Below are positions 48,550 through 60,310 of a stretch of 64,000 nt of DNA, piece after piece. The first letter of the stretch is position 1, and each line of letters starts with the position of its first letter. Source of the stretch: Panulirus ornatus (lineage: Eukaryota; Arthropoda; Malacostraca; Decapoda; Palinuridae); NCBI RefSeq assembly GCF_036320965.1, contig NC_092235.1:28121476-28185475 (forward strand), read 5' to 3'. The translations under genes were made by a program, and so were the position numbers. A model generated the notes under the pieces. That model was not told the origin of the DNA, made no database searches, and saw only the letters and a program-made list of their open reading frames with translations.

Positions 48550-51500
48550 CTACCAGAGGTCGTGGTTGTGTATGATGATGATGGCGAGGTACATGAAGAA
48601 GGCGCTGCAGGTGGGCGTGTGTGTAGAGGCGGCACTCGGGGGCCTGTTACCCCCTACCGGCAGGGAGGAGTACTCCCTGAAGTAGTTGTTGTAGTACCAG
48701 TCGATGGCGTTCACTTGGCTCGTCTCGAACTCCGCCTCCCGGATCGGCTTGTCGTCGGACGCGTTGGTGAAGACGTTCTCGGCGTCCTCTGGCAGGTCAA
48801 TGCCCTGGACGGCCACGGTGTGAGCGCCGGGACTGGTCTGGCCATGCTGGTAGACTCGCTTGATGGTTGGGAAGCCCCCGCGACCGATGCTTCTGCTGGG
48901 GCTGATGTAGGTGTTGTTGGTCGGGGGGCGCCGCCTCACCCCCGCCAAGGGTGAGTCTGGTTTGTCCACGGGCAACACGACTCCTGGTCGAGCCCTGGAC
49001 GATGACGGGGCCCCTGAGGGATCTGGTCGACCACTAGTGTGTGTCGTGGTTTCTGGTCGGAACCTAGGCGACGTCGGGGTCCCTATGGGGTCTAGACGGC
49101 CCCCGTTTGGTGTCGGGGCCAGTGTTGTGTTTGGATAGGCCCCGGTGGTGGGTGTGGGAGTGTGACTGGTGGGCCGGCGCTCCTGCATGGGGTGTCTGGA
49201 TAATGACAGGTCGTTTCGCTGTGGGTGTCCAGGACGGTGAGGTCTGTCCTGGCGTGGGGCGCTGCTGGGGACTGCGGGGTCAGCAGGGAGGTACGACGGG
49301 GTCTTGTCACGGACCGGGACGTCCTTGAGGAGGTGGACCCCTTGGCCCAGCTTGGGCGGGAAGATACCAGCGGGGAGGTTGTCTCTGTTGGTCTGCTGGC
49401 CACTGGTGGGGGAGTGTTGGTTGGTGCTGGTTGAGGATGGAGTAGAAGACTGACTGGTGGTAGTGGTGGTGGAGGTGGTGGTGGTTGTGGTTGTGGTAGA
49501 GCGTGGAGGTGGTGGAGGTTCAGGTGTGGGTAAGAAGGCAGGTAGGGTGAGGGCCGCGGCCGAGCTGGGTGTGTGTGACTGGTCGTCCAGGTCGGTGTGA
49601 GGCTGGTGCCCGTCCGACGGTCGCTCCTGCTGACCGTTACCCACCTGTGTCTCCTGTCGGACCTCCTCCTCGGCGGCGTACAACAGGTGCAGCAGGTCAC
49701 CCAGGCTGTGTTTGGGTTCCTCTTCCTCCCCAGAGTCGTCCACCAGTGACGGTGGGGTGTGGGGGGACGTCTGTGGGTAGACCGACGAGGTCGTGTGGGT
49801 GGAGGACGTCACTGGGGAGACCTCAGATGAAGTCTCGACGTGTGATGAATATGGCGGGAGGAGCGTGGAGGAGGTGGTGGTCTGCCGGTGTCGGGGGGTG
49901 GTTGGTTGTGAGGGCGGGGCAGGTGAGTGCTGGTGGTGCACGGGGTATTTAAAGGAGGAAACGACGTCCAGTTGACCGGCCACGTGAGGTCGCGACTGAC
50001 TGGTGTCCGAGCTGGGAAGGGAAGGTCGGCTGAGGACTGTACTGGAGGAGGAGGAGGAGGACTGCTTCGTGCCCTGGTCCCTGGGAGGCTGGCCGGGGTG
50101 TGGCCTGATGCCCTGGTCTCTGGGAGGCTGGTCGGAGAGTGGCCTGATGCCCTGGTCCCTGGGAGGCTGGCCGGGGTGTGGCCTGATGCCCTGGTCCCTG
50201 GCAGGCTGGCCGGAGAGTGGCCTGATGCCGTGGTCCTGCTGTGGTAGTGGCGGTGGTGGGGCGGCGGCCGTGGGTGTGGTGTGGTTGCCGTCAGTAGTGC
50301 GAGGTACCAGGTTGTTGCCGTCCACCGTCTGCGTCTCTGAGGGCGACATGTCATCAGACGGGGTGGGGGGTTGGACGGGTGTGGGGAGGAAGGGTGCATA
50401 GCGGGAACCCTGGTGGGGGAGGGTGATGCGAGGCGGCTGGACCACCGTGATGGGATGGTTGGGGTCGGGAGGCTTGTAGGGCAGGAAGGGTTCCCCGGGC
50501 TGGTAGTGGGACACTCCAGAGTCTGGATGGATCATCTCCGGTGTCGACCATTGTGGCTTCCCTTTGGGGCTGCCCTTGTCACCCTGGGAGCTCATCTTGC
50601 CTCCCTGGGGGCCCTTACTTCCTGGAGGTACTGTGACCAGGGGGGAGTGGCCGGGAGGTTTGGTAAAAAGTCCCTGAGAGGTAGGAGGTAGGGTGGGTGT
50701 CAGGAGCGGCGATGATGGTGGGCGTTGGGCGGTGATGATGGCGGGGCGGCCGTGGACGCTGTGGCCCGGCTGGTGGGTGGAGAGGCCGGGTAGGAAGGGC
50801 GTGCCGGAGTTGGGTCCTGGTCCGGGGTGCGCCATGGCCGGCAGCACGGGCTTGCTCCCCGGGGAGGAGCCAGGCTGGGCACGTTCTCCCCATACGTTCA
50901 CTGGTCGCCTGACTGGCACAACGACGCCCGGCACCCCTGGCCGGAGCCTCTCTCCCTGACCCTCAGGGAACCTGAAGGGAAGCCCTGGGCCTCTGAGTGG
51001 CACCTGGGGCCTCTCCAACGCCTGCCCACGCCCCTCATTGTGGCTAATGACGGGGTGAGGCCTTCCTGACGCTTGGCCACGCCCGTCTTCCTGACCCGCG
51101 AGAGGGCGGGGCCTCCCTGACCCTTGACCACGCCCCTCTTCATGACCCGTGACGGGGCGGGGCGGGGAACCTGCCACCGGCTTCCTATCAGGGCCGGCAG
51201 ATGGTGTGGGAGGGAGGGCTGTGGATCCCCTAGCGGGAGGTGGGGGCGGAAAGAGGGGATGAGGGCTGGTCGGTCCATCGATCCAGATGGGCTGCTTGTT
51301 GTCTGGTCCCTTCATGGGCTTGTGGCCGCCGTCCACTGGGCCGAACTTGTTCAGGACGACCGACTCCTGCCGCCCGATGGACGGGAAGCCTCCCCAGTCC
51401 ACGTTGAGGCCGACGTGGGGCAGCTTGATGCTGGTGATGGACTGCAGCAGGTTGGGCAGCGTCGGCAGCCGCAGCCCGCCGAAGAACCCCGCCTCCGTGG

Positions 51501-51609
51501 TCGTCTGCTGCTGGGGGTCGTCCGTGGGACTGGCAGCCGACGACGACCCGGCGTAGATGGTGGGCGTGTCGCCCGTGACGGTGTGCAGACCTGACGCCGC
51601 CGCCACGAC
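48550..51609 (-). CDS. LRR protein exon 8 (Pro/Ser/Thr-rich tail, GPI-like C-terminus)
   Basis: 1019 codons plus TAG after acceptor GGTTGCAG. It begins VVAAASGLHTVTGDTPTIYA, then an ordered-looking segment (LPTLPNLLQSITSIKLPHVG, LNVDWGGFPSIGRQESVVLN). Mostly Pro/Gly/Ser/Thr low complexity follows, with two small tandem repeats: GRGQGSGRPRPLAGQEDGR-type and RDQGIRPHPGQPP-type (about 50050-50240). Near the end another conserved-looking patch (EDAENVFTNASDDKPIREAE, INAIDWYYNN-like) comes before the hydrophobic terminus. Confidence 0.82.
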   Translation of the reverse strand, partial: VVAAASGLHTVTGDTPTIYAGSSSAASPTDDPQQQTTTEAGFFGGLRLPTLPNLLQSITSIKLPHVGLNVDWGGFPSIGRQESVVLNKFGPVDGGHKPMKGPDNKQPIWIDGPTSPHPLFPPPPPARGSTALPPTPSAGPDRKPVAGSPPRPVTGHEEGRGQGSGRPRPLAGQEDGRGQASGRPHPVISHNEGRGQALERPQVPLRGPGLPFRFPEGQGERLRPGVPGVVVPVRRPVNVWGERAQPGSSPGSKPVLPAMAHPGPGPNSGTPFLPGLSTHQPGHSVHGRPAIITAQRPPSSPLLTPTLPPTSQGLFTKPPGHSPLVTVPPGSKGPQGGKMSSQGDKGSPKGKPQWSTPEMIHPDSGVSHYQPGEPFLPYKPPDPNHPITVVQPPRITLPHQGSRYAPFLPTPVQPPTPSDDMSPSETQTVDGNNLVPRTTDGNHTTPTAAAPPPPLPQQDHGIRPLSGQPARDQGIRPHPGQPPRDQGIRPLSDQPPRDQGIRPHPGQPPRDQGTKQSSSSSSSTVLSRPSLPSSDTSQSRPHVAGQLDVVSSFKYPVHHQHSPAPPSQPTTPRHRQTTTSSTLLPPYSSHVETSSEVSPVTSSTHTTSSVYPQTSPHTPPSLVDDSGEEEEPKHSLGDLLHLLYAAEEEVRQETQVGNGQQERPSDGHQPHTDLDDQSHTPSSAAALTLPAFLPTPEPPPPPRSTTTTTTTTSTTTTTSQSSTPSSTSTNQHSPTSGQQTNRDNLPAGIFPPKLGQGVHLLKDVPVRDKTPSYLPADPAVPSSAPRQDRPHRPGHPQRNDLSLSRHPMQERRPTSHTPTPTTGAYPNTTLAPTPNGGRLDPIGTPTSPRFRPETTTHTSGRPDPSGAPSSSRARPGVVLPVDKPDSPLAGVRRRPPTNNTYISPSRSIGRGGFPTIKRVYQHGQTSPGAHTVAVQGIDLPEDAENVFTNASDDKPIREAEFETSQVNAIDWYYNNYFREYSSLPVGGNRPPSAASTHTPTCSAFFMYLAIIIIHNHDLW

Positions 51610-53250
51610 CTGCAACCATAACACTTGTTAGGGGCATGATAATGCTACACTTTGCTACAGCCCTAACCTGTGTGTACTGCCGGAAGTATAGGCTAATAAG
51701 GACCATTTTAGTCTCTTTAAGGAATTACGACACGTAGGAGTTGTGCTCTGGGGACTATACTTGGGAGAGTGACCTGTGGTGACTTGTTATTACCTGTTGT
51801 GTGGTGGACAGAGCCACGGTTGGGCTGCTGGCGGATACTGCCGCTGTGGCTGGTTTGGTTGTGGTGGTGGTGGTAGCGGTGGTGGAGGTGGTATCGGTGG
51901 TGGAGGTGGTACCGGTGGTGGAGGTGGTGCCGGTAGTGGAGGAGACGAGGCCAGGCAGGTCATGCACCAGGATGGGGTTGTTGTAGTCGAGGTAAGACTC
52001 GCCCGTCGCGGCCTCTGACAGGTTGGCCAGCTGGAGGAGGGTGTTGATGGCCTCAGGGTCGAGTGACGCCCCTGCAGCACACACCAAAGGGCGTCAGACA
52101 CTCACACACAAGTTGATGTCAACGTAAGATCGAGACACAAAAGATAGAAAGATGATAGACATGATATAGGCAGGCATATAGAATACTACCAATGTCTGCA
52201 TCTACTGGCACGTCTTCCCCTTCACGTTGAGTGAATGAGGTAGACACTCACACTTCGTTCTCATATAAACTCATAGTTTGTGAGTGACACGTGGACTTCC
52301 ATGATGAGTGGATCGTGGTGTGTTACTGACCTGCGTGGCTGGACGTGAGGAGTAGAGGATCCAGGAACCTGGGCACGCACGCCTCCTTCTGCGGCCCGCC
52401 CATGGGCCGCCCATCACACAGGAAGGCATCCACTGGCACCTGTTGCCGGGGTCAGCAGGGATGGGGTCAGGGCCGGGTGGTTCAGGTCAGGGCAGAGGGA
52501 AAACGTAACATTTGAATCATTGTTAATATCAAACTGTGTTCTATAATAACTCAGAAATTAATGTACAGAACATGAAGTTTATAGTTCGTTATACATCCTC
52601 GTAATGATGGTTGAAGAACATGATTATGATGGTCTGCTTCGTGAGGAGTGAACATAACCCAGGAAATGAACTGTGATATATAACTAATTACTCTTTTAAA
52701 TCACTTGTCTTACATCGGTTATGGTTATTTATGGCTCTGGTTACCACGTGTTGTTATATCGGGATTACTCTATAGAGACAGACAAGTTGCCACACTCAGA
52801 CGTATTATTTTTTTTTACATCCTCCCTGGGACGTGGTACCGTGTTGGATGGTACGTGGTACCGTGTTGGATGGTACGTGGTACCGTGTTGGATGGTACGT
52901 GGTACCGTGTTCAAAGTCAGGCAGCGGTTGCGGTAGGGAGCGGGGTGGGGGTGTTAGCACACCCTCAGGTGAGGTGTGGTGAGGGTGTCACGCTGGGTGT
53001 GTGTGTGTGTGTGTGCCAACCTCTGTCACGCTCGTCACGCCAGCAGGAGTCACACGTAACACGTGTGACTCTACGTCATGGACGCTGACAATTCTGGATC
53101 ATGGCAAACGTTCAGCATCCCAGCCATCGTTCACTGATGGCCTGGCCTTTGACCTGACCTGACCTGGCCTGGCTGTAATATACAATGGTCATTTCGACGC
53201 TGTTAAGGGTCGTATGGAGATTGTTAAGGGGCTAATTCTGTCAAACAACC

Positions 53251-53341
<91 letters not shown>

Positions 53342-56300
53342 CTGTAATGTCCGTATATTGGTTAGCAGGGCAACCGCACCCCATCATTCGGGTATAAGTA
53401 CATTAACGTTTTCTATCATAATGTCAGTTTTCACATCAGTTGACCAGACCAGACGTGACCTGACCTCAGCCACCACACTGTCACACTACCGGTATGACGC
53501 TAGACACACACACACACACACACACACACGGATCTTATGCTTTGGTGGTGGAGGGTGAGGCAACATGGCCGCCAGGAAGCTTCCGGTTGTTTCACAAGGT
53601 CTGGCCACGTTGGATATGTGTTGATGGGAAGAAGATATTGAATGTAAATGGTATGTGTGACGGCGGGTCACGTCATAACAACATGTTGCTGTTACTGGTT
53701 GTGTGTGCGGCACGAGGAGGAACACATGATACACCTGTTACACTTGTCATGAACCTGTGGGTGAGCAGGTGTTTGCTGAGGGGTATACTGTAGGAGAGGT
53801 TACCTCTGGCCCTGGGGAGACCGGGGCACGTACCTCGGTGATGGGGAGCCCCTGGTACTGGGGTGGGGCGGCGCACACGGGCACCCCTCGCATGGACTCC
53901 CCCAGGATGGTGGTCCTAGGGCCCCGCCCTTCCGTCGGGTCCTCCAGCAGGTACTCCTGCAGCCACACCAGATCACAGTCACACTGGAACGGGTTACCTG
54001 GAAGCACACGTCACCTACGTGTTACTCACACGTCGCAGGGAAATATGGAAGGCAATAATTTCCTGGAAATGATACAGGAATAACAGTACTATATCTGAGG
54101 GGCTTCCATGACGCCATCATGGACGAACATTATCTCAGTGTTCGCCACTCATGACTTCTCATGACCCTTGACCTATTGTAAGTCAACATTACCTATGATC
54201 CCACTTAGTCAACATGACCCCTGACCTACAATACGGTCAGTGATCATGACCTCTGTATCCGGGTGAGCATGGGTCATGGTGACCGTGGTGAGCCTGGCAC
54301 TGACCGCTCATGTCCAGGAGGGAGAGGCCGTTGATGGTGTTGCCGAGGGCGTGGAGGTGGAGGCGCCTCAGCTGATTGTTGTGGAGAGTGAGGACCCGCA
54401 GGGCGCGCTGCCTGGCAAACGATTCCTCCGACAGGTGACACAGGTCGTTGTCGTGCAGCTGCGGGCGAGGAATTGCATTACACAGACGCCATATGGAGGC
54501 GAGGAAGGCAGGACACACATGTGAGAAGGATGACGTTTGAAGATGAAGGAAAGAGAGGCAGGATGAACGGCTGGTGTGGAAGATGACGGCTATGTGGATA
54601 TGGAGAGTTGTTAGAAGATGGATACTAGGCAAGGACAAGGGACAGGTACTGATGATGGAGACACGATGGTCGAGTATAGAAGACGGGTCGTGGCTGTGAA
54701 CCTCCGCAAGTCATTGCGTATCTACAGAAAACGTGTTGAGTGTACCCGTACACAGACGGATATTGATGATAATAATAAAGACTAGAGACATAGTGTTAGA
54801 ATGTAGTGATAGAGGCAGCTAGATCACTACTAACTCTAGAACGTACCATTAAGACTGTTAACCATTCCAGCCGACGAAAACTGGAATCCTTGACTTCCAG
54901 GATGTAATTCCAGCTGAGATCCAAGACGTCGAGGGACCGCAGCCTGGCCAGAGCGTCTCCTGGAATTTCCTGGAAGCCGTTGCGGCTGAGGTTGAGGAAC
55001 TTCATGGAAGGCATACCCTGGAAGGCATGAGCGCCCATCTCCGTGATGACGTTGTCTTGAAGTTCTAAACTCCTGAGTGACCTGAGTTCTGAGAAGGCGA
55101 AATCCTTAACGTTGGAAATCTGGTTCCTGCTGAGCTTGAGTTCTTCCAGTGACCTCATTGACGTGAAGGAATCAGGATTCAGTTCCACAAGATGGTTGTC
55201 CTGTAGGTCGAGAATGATGAGGGAGTTCATGTTGTGGAACGTCCCGGACTCAAAGGTTTGCAGGCCGTTGTTTTGAAACCTGAGGACATTCAGGGATGGA
55301 ACGTCCCTGAATGTGGTATTTTTCAACTCGCTGACGTAATTGTCACTTAAGAAAAGGCCCTGGAGTGATGATAGACCCGTGACTACCTCCCCTAACTCGG
55401 TCAGCGAGTTGTTGGTTAGGTCTAGGATTCTGAGGCGCTTGACATTGTCGAAGGTGTGGTGGCCGAGGTCTGCCACGTAGTTATGGCTTATGTTCAGCTT
55501 CTCCAACTGTTTCGTGGTGGAGAACATATCAGGATGGAGGTTCTGTATGTAATTAACACTGAGATCAAGATCCCTTAAAGTACACAAGTCTCGGAAGGCA
55601 GTTTGACCCAGAGCTTGAATATGGTTGTTGGAGAGGTCCAGGTGTTCCACCGTGTTCAGGCCCAGGAAGAAATCGTCGTGAAGTTGGTTGATGGCGTTTC
55701 GGTGAAGTTTGAGTATTTCCAGGGAAGTTAACTTACCCAGCGTCTCTGTGGGTATGTCCTGTATGAGGTTCGCCGAGAGGTCCAAGAATCGTAGCTTGGA
55801 GATATTTTGAAAAGTGGTTACGTCAATAGTCACAATTTGGTTATGAGTTAGATGCAGGTATTCAAGAGAAGTGAGGCCCCTGAAAAGTCTGCTGTCTAGC
55901 GTTAGGAGTTCGTTGAAGCTCATCTCCAGTTCATAGAGTTCGCTGAGGCTTGCAAAGACGTCCCCAGGAAGTTTCGCTATACTGTTGAAGGATATGTTGA
56001 GGTTCTTCATGTGTATGGCGTCTGTGAAGGCGTTCTGTGCCACCTCAGTGATGACGTTGAAACTAAGGTCCAAGCTAGTCACCTGCGGCACCCCTTCCAG
56101 GAGCCGAGCGTCCACCTTCTTCATATCGTTGTAAGACAGATCCAGAACTCGTAGCTCTGGAAGGTCCCATATCTTTCCATCAAAGTCACTCTGAATGAAA
56201 TTATTGCTTAGATACAGTTCCCTTAGGCTTGGAAGTTCTCTGAATGAATCCGAATGTAGAATCTCTATCTCATTGTGGTCTAGTTTCAGGGCTTCTAACT

Positions 56301-58014
56301 TATCATGCCCGTGAAAGATTCTTGTGTTTTCGATCTGTAGATGATTTTCACTCACGTCCAGACTCCTGAGGTTTGGAAGAGCCCTTGCGATGTATCGCAT
56401 CTCGGCCATAAACGTCAGGTTATTTCTGGCGATGTTAAGGTGTTCGATGTTGGTCGACTCCGTGAATATGTCGGCGTGAAACTCGTCCAGAAGGTTGCCG
56501 CTCAGGTTGATCCTCCGCAGGGAAGGCAGCCTGAAGAAGGCACCGTGCTCTATCTTGGAGATTTGGTTGTCCCTCACGTTAATCACTTGCACTGTCGGCA
56601 TATCCACGAACGTTCCCTTGGGGAACTCTGTAATCAGGTTCCTGCTGAGGTCGAGAATTTTCAGTCCCTTCAGTTCCCTGGTGGCAAGAATGGCCATGGC
56701 GGCGCCCGAGAGCCGGTTGCCTGCCAGGGACAGGTGCTCGACCGTGTTGAGGGTCCGGAAAGCTCGAGGATGAATCCAGTCGATGACGTTGTTGGAGAAA
56801 TTCACCTCCTTCAGGTAAACCAGACCTTCCAGGGCGTTACCATCGATCTTCTTCAGGTGGCTGTTGGCGATGTGGACCTTCTTCATGTTGGGCATGAAGC
56901 GAAAGGCTGCCGAGGGAATGCTGGCCACCTTGGACACGTCTATCTTCAAGAACTCCAGCTTGGAGAGGGAGTACAGTCTGGGGATCTCGGAGATGTCCGT
57001 GTTTTCGATCACGCAGGTTCTGAGGTTGGCCAGGTTGTCCAGGGTGTCAAAAGGGAGGTCGGAGAGCCAGGGTTCCGAGATGTAGAGGTGTTCTAACGTC
57101 GACTCTAACCCTGCAAACGCATTACGGGTGATGCTGACCATCTCGTTGTTGGTGAGGAACAGTTTGTTGATCTGGAACACGACAAGCAACCGAGTCACTC
57201 ACATGAAATGTTATGTTTGCCTTCACAACATCCAGACTCGCACAGTCGCCACTACAAGAGTTGAACAGCCCAGTGAAATGAGCTGCAGCACTCAGAAATC
57301 TTTAATAGCCAACGGGAAGAAAGAAAAGCTTAAAATCATACTGGAGAGAAGGTACAAATTCTTAAAGAGAACCTAGCATGTGTATACCACAAAGTAGACA
57401 ACTCGGAAATATCTACAAATCCTGTAAGATCCTAAACAGTGGACATCCTACAGCTGGAATGGTGGGTGGAGACCCTGGAGGAGGGTGGTCACTACCTGTA
57501 TGGAGCCGAAGATCCTGCCGGGCAAGACGGGGATGCGGTTGCCCACCAGATGGAGTTCCTCCACCCTCAGTACCCGCTTCATCAGCGCCTCCATGGAAGA
57601 CATCACCACCTCCAGCTCGCTGTTCTCGCACCTACGGAGGGTGAGCGAGGGTGTCAGGTCCGGAGCACGCAGAGGGGTCAGGTGTTGGCAGTGAGGGCTC
57701 CTTAATTTTAAGTGGAGATTGATATAATGTGATATATGTAATAAAGGAATTTTGATCTGAGGGAAGACTGGTGTTAGCACGTACATGATGTGGAGGCCAT
57801 TGCCACGCAGAAGACAAGCGCAGGGTAGGAGATCAGTCTCTGGAGGACACATGGCCGTCCTCTGCCTCTGGCCAGGTCTCCTGGCAGGGGCGAGGCCCGT
57901 GGCTTCCCCCGCCAGCGTCGACAACACCAGGAACACCGGCAGGAGCGACACCCAGGCAGCAGTCGCGTCCACCGTCGGCCGCCAGCCCAGCGATACACAC
58001 GACGCCATCATCAC
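48550..58014 (-). CDS. Chaoptin/artichoke-type LRR protein with long Pro/Ser/Thr-rich tail
   Basis: Extracellular leucine-rich-repeat protein, probably membrane-tethered or matrix-bound; relatives (chaoptin, artichoke, convoluted) act in adhesion or apical matrix. Model: complement join(48550..51609, 51794..52071, 52331..52439, 53834..53997, 54305..54458, 54847..57171, 57496..57631, 57785..58014), 2151 residues, all GT-AG, all phases closing. Order: signal peptide; LRRNT (CPPETDLLPCACLLRGNGLH then IMCENSE, about 56-80); about 35 LRRs to residue 949; LRRCT (GNPFQCDCDLVWLQEYL, further Cys in VPVCAAPP, AFLCDG and EACVPRF); a Thr-rich stretch; about 1020 residues of Pro/Ser/Thr/His-rich sequence; a hydrophobic end CSAFFMYLAIIIIHNHDLW resembling a GPI-attachment signal. 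The subfamily name is by domain order and general likeness, not by search. The mucin-like tail is not a feature of chaoptin as I know it. Confidence 0.87.
51794..52071 (-). CDS. LRR protein exon 7 (helical segment and Thr-rich linker)
   Basis: Acceptor GTGCTGCAG, donor CAG|GTAATA. Encodes ASLDPEAINTLLQLANLSEA, then TGESYLDYNNPILVHDLPGL, then a (TTGTTS)n-like Thr tract likely to be O-glycosylated (inference). Confidence 0.85.
52331..52439 (-). CDS. LRR protein exon 6 (end of LRRCT)
   Basis: Acceptor CGGCAACAG, donor GCAG|GTCAGT. Encodes VPVDAFLCDGRPMGGPQKEA and CVPRFLDPLLLTSSHA with the last two LRRCT cysteines. Confidence 0.87.
52440..53833 (-). other. LRR protein intron 5 with (CT)n
   Basis: GT-AG intron. 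Holds a 22-bp repeat of GTGGTACCGTGTTGGATGGT (about 52835-52910), (CT)n at about 53253-53336 and (CA)n at about 53503-53529. A run of TGACC words (TTTGACCTGACCTGACCTGG) lies near 53148. Confidence 0.75.
53253..53336. repeat. (CT)n microsatellite
   Basis: Pure CT tract. Confidence 0.95.
53834..53997 (-). CDS. LRR protein exon 5 (LRRCT start)
   Basis: Acceptor GCTTCCAG, donor GAG|GTACGT. Completes LLDMSG with NPFQCDCDLVWLQEYLLED and carries the CxC pair of the LRR C-terminal cap. Confidence 0.9.
54305..54458 (-). CDS. LRR protein exon 4 (last two LRRs)
   Basis: Acceptor CGCCCGCAG, donor AGCG|GTCAGT. Encodes LHDNDLCHLSEESFARQRAL and then RVLTLHNNQLRRLHLHALGN, leading into the LRRCT. Confidence 0.9.
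54847..57171 (-). CDS. LRR protein exon 3 (main LRR solenoid)
   Basis: 775 uninterrupted codons after acceptor GTGTTCCAG, ending TVLM at donor GTACGT. About 30 LRRs of 23-25 residues of the form LxxLxLSxNxIxxI, for example LEALKLDHNEIEILHSDSF and LTSLEILKLHRNAINQL. Single-exon packaging of the solenoid suggests an intron-poor ancestor. Confidence 0.93.
57496..57631 (-). CDS. LRR protein exon 2 (end of LRRNT, first LRR)
   Basis: Acceptor CCTCCGTAG, donor CAG|GTAGTG. Encodes CENSELEVVMSSMEALMKRV and then LRVEELHLVGNRIPVLPGRI before INKLFLTNNEM in exon 3. Confidence 0.88.
57785..58014 (-). CDS. LRR protein exon 1 (signal peptide, LRRNT)
   Basis: Starts at the first of three Met codons (58014). 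The hydrophobic core AAWVSLLPVFLVLSTLAGEA is set behind an unusually long n-region, so the true start may be further in or a type II anchor is possible. Ends CCACATCAT|GTACGT, splitting the Met codon before CENSEL. Confidence 0.8.
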
Positions 58015-58494
58015 CTCCGCTCACACTCCCGCCGAAGCTGCGGACGAAGACGACTAGGTCGATGGTTCTTCTGCCGTTTACAGACTAATACTATGTTAAA
58101 TGAAGGAAAACAGAGACAGGACAAAAGTAATTCCTTGGTTGTGGTAAATGGTTAACGAGAGGATAACAAGCACGACCTGCCAGATGGTTCACGCCAGGTT
58201 GACCTAAAACATTTATTTATCCAACTTTACCCAAGATCAGTTCATATTTTTCCTGTACTATTAGCGTGATGTAGTGTTTGTGTGTGTGTGGGAAACGTGC
58301 GGGCGTGGGGCCGGCATAACGAGCCGGGTTCCCACACTAGCTGAGTGGACTCCCACAGTGGCACTCTGCTGGTCTTGTAGATGTCTCTGGCACTGGGGAG
58401 GACCCGTGACAGTGGCCACCTCAGTTCTCAGCCGTAAGTCAACTTTCTGCTGCTCCCAGCGTTAGCAGATGTGTGTCTCCACAGTGGCACACCT

Positions 58495-58496
<2 letters not shown>

Positions 58497-58539
<43 letters not shown>
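58497..58539. repeat. (CA)n microsatellite
   Basis: Pure CA tract. Confidence 0.9.
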
Positions 58540-58540
<1 letters not shown>

Positions 58541-58969
58541 CTTTGGGAAAACTTTCCGATGCTTCTCACGAAACTCATCTTCCGTCAGTCATCCATTGTA
58601 CCACACCAAAGTTCATGTTCATGATGATATTTGAAGATGTTTGTGTAAGAATCAGAGTCGCACGTATATATCACATGAACTACACAGACGAACACCTTAC
58701 ATCATGCACACCGTACACAACACGAATTGTTGAACACTTGAACATCTTAACACATGTACGTAGTAATCCTTCGTATTTCTGCCATGTTAATGTATCACAC
58801 ATGAATATTTTTATGACCGACTGTTGTCGTTATTAACTTGTTTCAGATCCACCGTCCATTATCCTACAAATGTTCACGCATTGAATGTTAACAAGATTAT
58901 ACAAGTTAGCCCTCACCGTTTTCTATGATGTCCTACCAGCCCCGACCCCAACATTCGGCCGGTACGGTC

Positions 58970-58971
<2 letters not shown>

Positions 58972-59014
<43 letters not shown>
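58972..59014. repeat. (CA)n microsatellite
   Basis: Pure CA tract. Confidence 0.9.
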
Positions 59015-59018
<4 letters not shown>

Positions 59019-60218
59019 CATTTCTACGGTGTGATTGGTTTTAGTAAAAGGGGGAACTGATGGACCGGATAGTGAGGGTGTACGTGTGTATAGGAATTAC
59101 CAACATGAGTCAGTTTCACGCGTCGAACATTACACAAGTGTGGGTGGCCGTGTTCCACCATGACATCAACTCATGATCACACCCCCCGGTACAGTCCACC
59201 ACCATATATATATTACGGTTGACGTGCGCACGCGTTATGAAAACGTTTAATCTGTTGCTCACAAGCCGCCAAGTGGAAACTATAACACGTCCAGAACGCG
59301 TGGTGGTGAAGCGTTCATGCAAACACGACATATGTGTAATAAAAGTCAGAGTTACCAGTAACTGTGGATCATCTGAAACAACTTATAATTGTGATGGTCG
59401 AAAGTAGGAGGGAAAACTCTTCGTGACAGAAAGGTGGTAATGGTGGAAAGCAATACACAGTCGCCATCTTATACATTCCAACTTCGCGCTCTTCCCATTT
59501 TCTATAATGTGAGAGTAATTCCGTACCGGAGGCCGGGGTAGAGCAAGGGAAGTACCCTGATGACACTATTATTATTCTCGTTCGTTTGTTTTAGTATTGC
59601 TTTGGATGGGTTGTTTTATGGATGACGTAGTCAGTTTACTGGGCTTCGTAACTACTGTGAATCACCTCCGTGGATAATGGCCATCACTTCTTGTGCCTGT
59701 GGCGATGGTCATGTGTTAGCGAAGAATGATTACATAGCAGATTTTCCTGAACTTTCAGAGTGAGAGGCGCCGTCGTGAGCCATACGACCGTAAAGTTGAA
59801 GTTCCGTCTGTACGTCAAGTGTGACACTCACAGGTGTGGGGAGAAGCCACTAGTGACGTCACGAGGTCACGGTTGTATGATTCGCAGGTGTAAAGCACCC
59901 AACTAGCGGTGACGTCACGTAGGTCCTGGATGTGACATCAGTGGGTAGCAAGTTGCCCGTCATCCCCCCCCACCAGCCTCCATAACGGGCCAGGTAAGGC
60001 GCATAACAACACGTCTCCCTCAGGTAGTTGGACAATAAGTGGAGGTAAATAAAGAAATTAAGATCGGGAGAATCGTTGACTCCATGTTGATATTATGCAT
60101 GTTGCCGGGGTTGGGGTAGAGCAGTGGTGTGTTGAAGATCAGAAAAAGTCTGTAGCTTGGATGGGAGGAAGTTGACCAGCACGATCGTGGATGGCGCTAA
60201 TATCTGCTGTATATCTTG

Positions 60219-60310
60219 CATGTATACCTTACATCTTGTATGTATACCATACATATTGCATGTATACCATACATATTGCATGTATACCATACATCTTGTA
60301 TGTATACCAT
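60219..60310 (-). repeat. 20-bp minisatellite, about 4 copies
   Basis: The unit is CATGTATACCATACATATTG with a CTTGTATGTATACC variant. The unit is itself nearly palindromic (ATGTATACCATACAT). Confidence 0.8.

Noticed and set aside
48562..51594. Many ORFs on the other frames of LRR exon 8
   Set aside because: Shadows of a low-complexity GC-rich exon.
56341..57096. 251-codon plus ORF opposite the LRR exon
   Set aside because: Antisense to a well-supported LRR solenoid.
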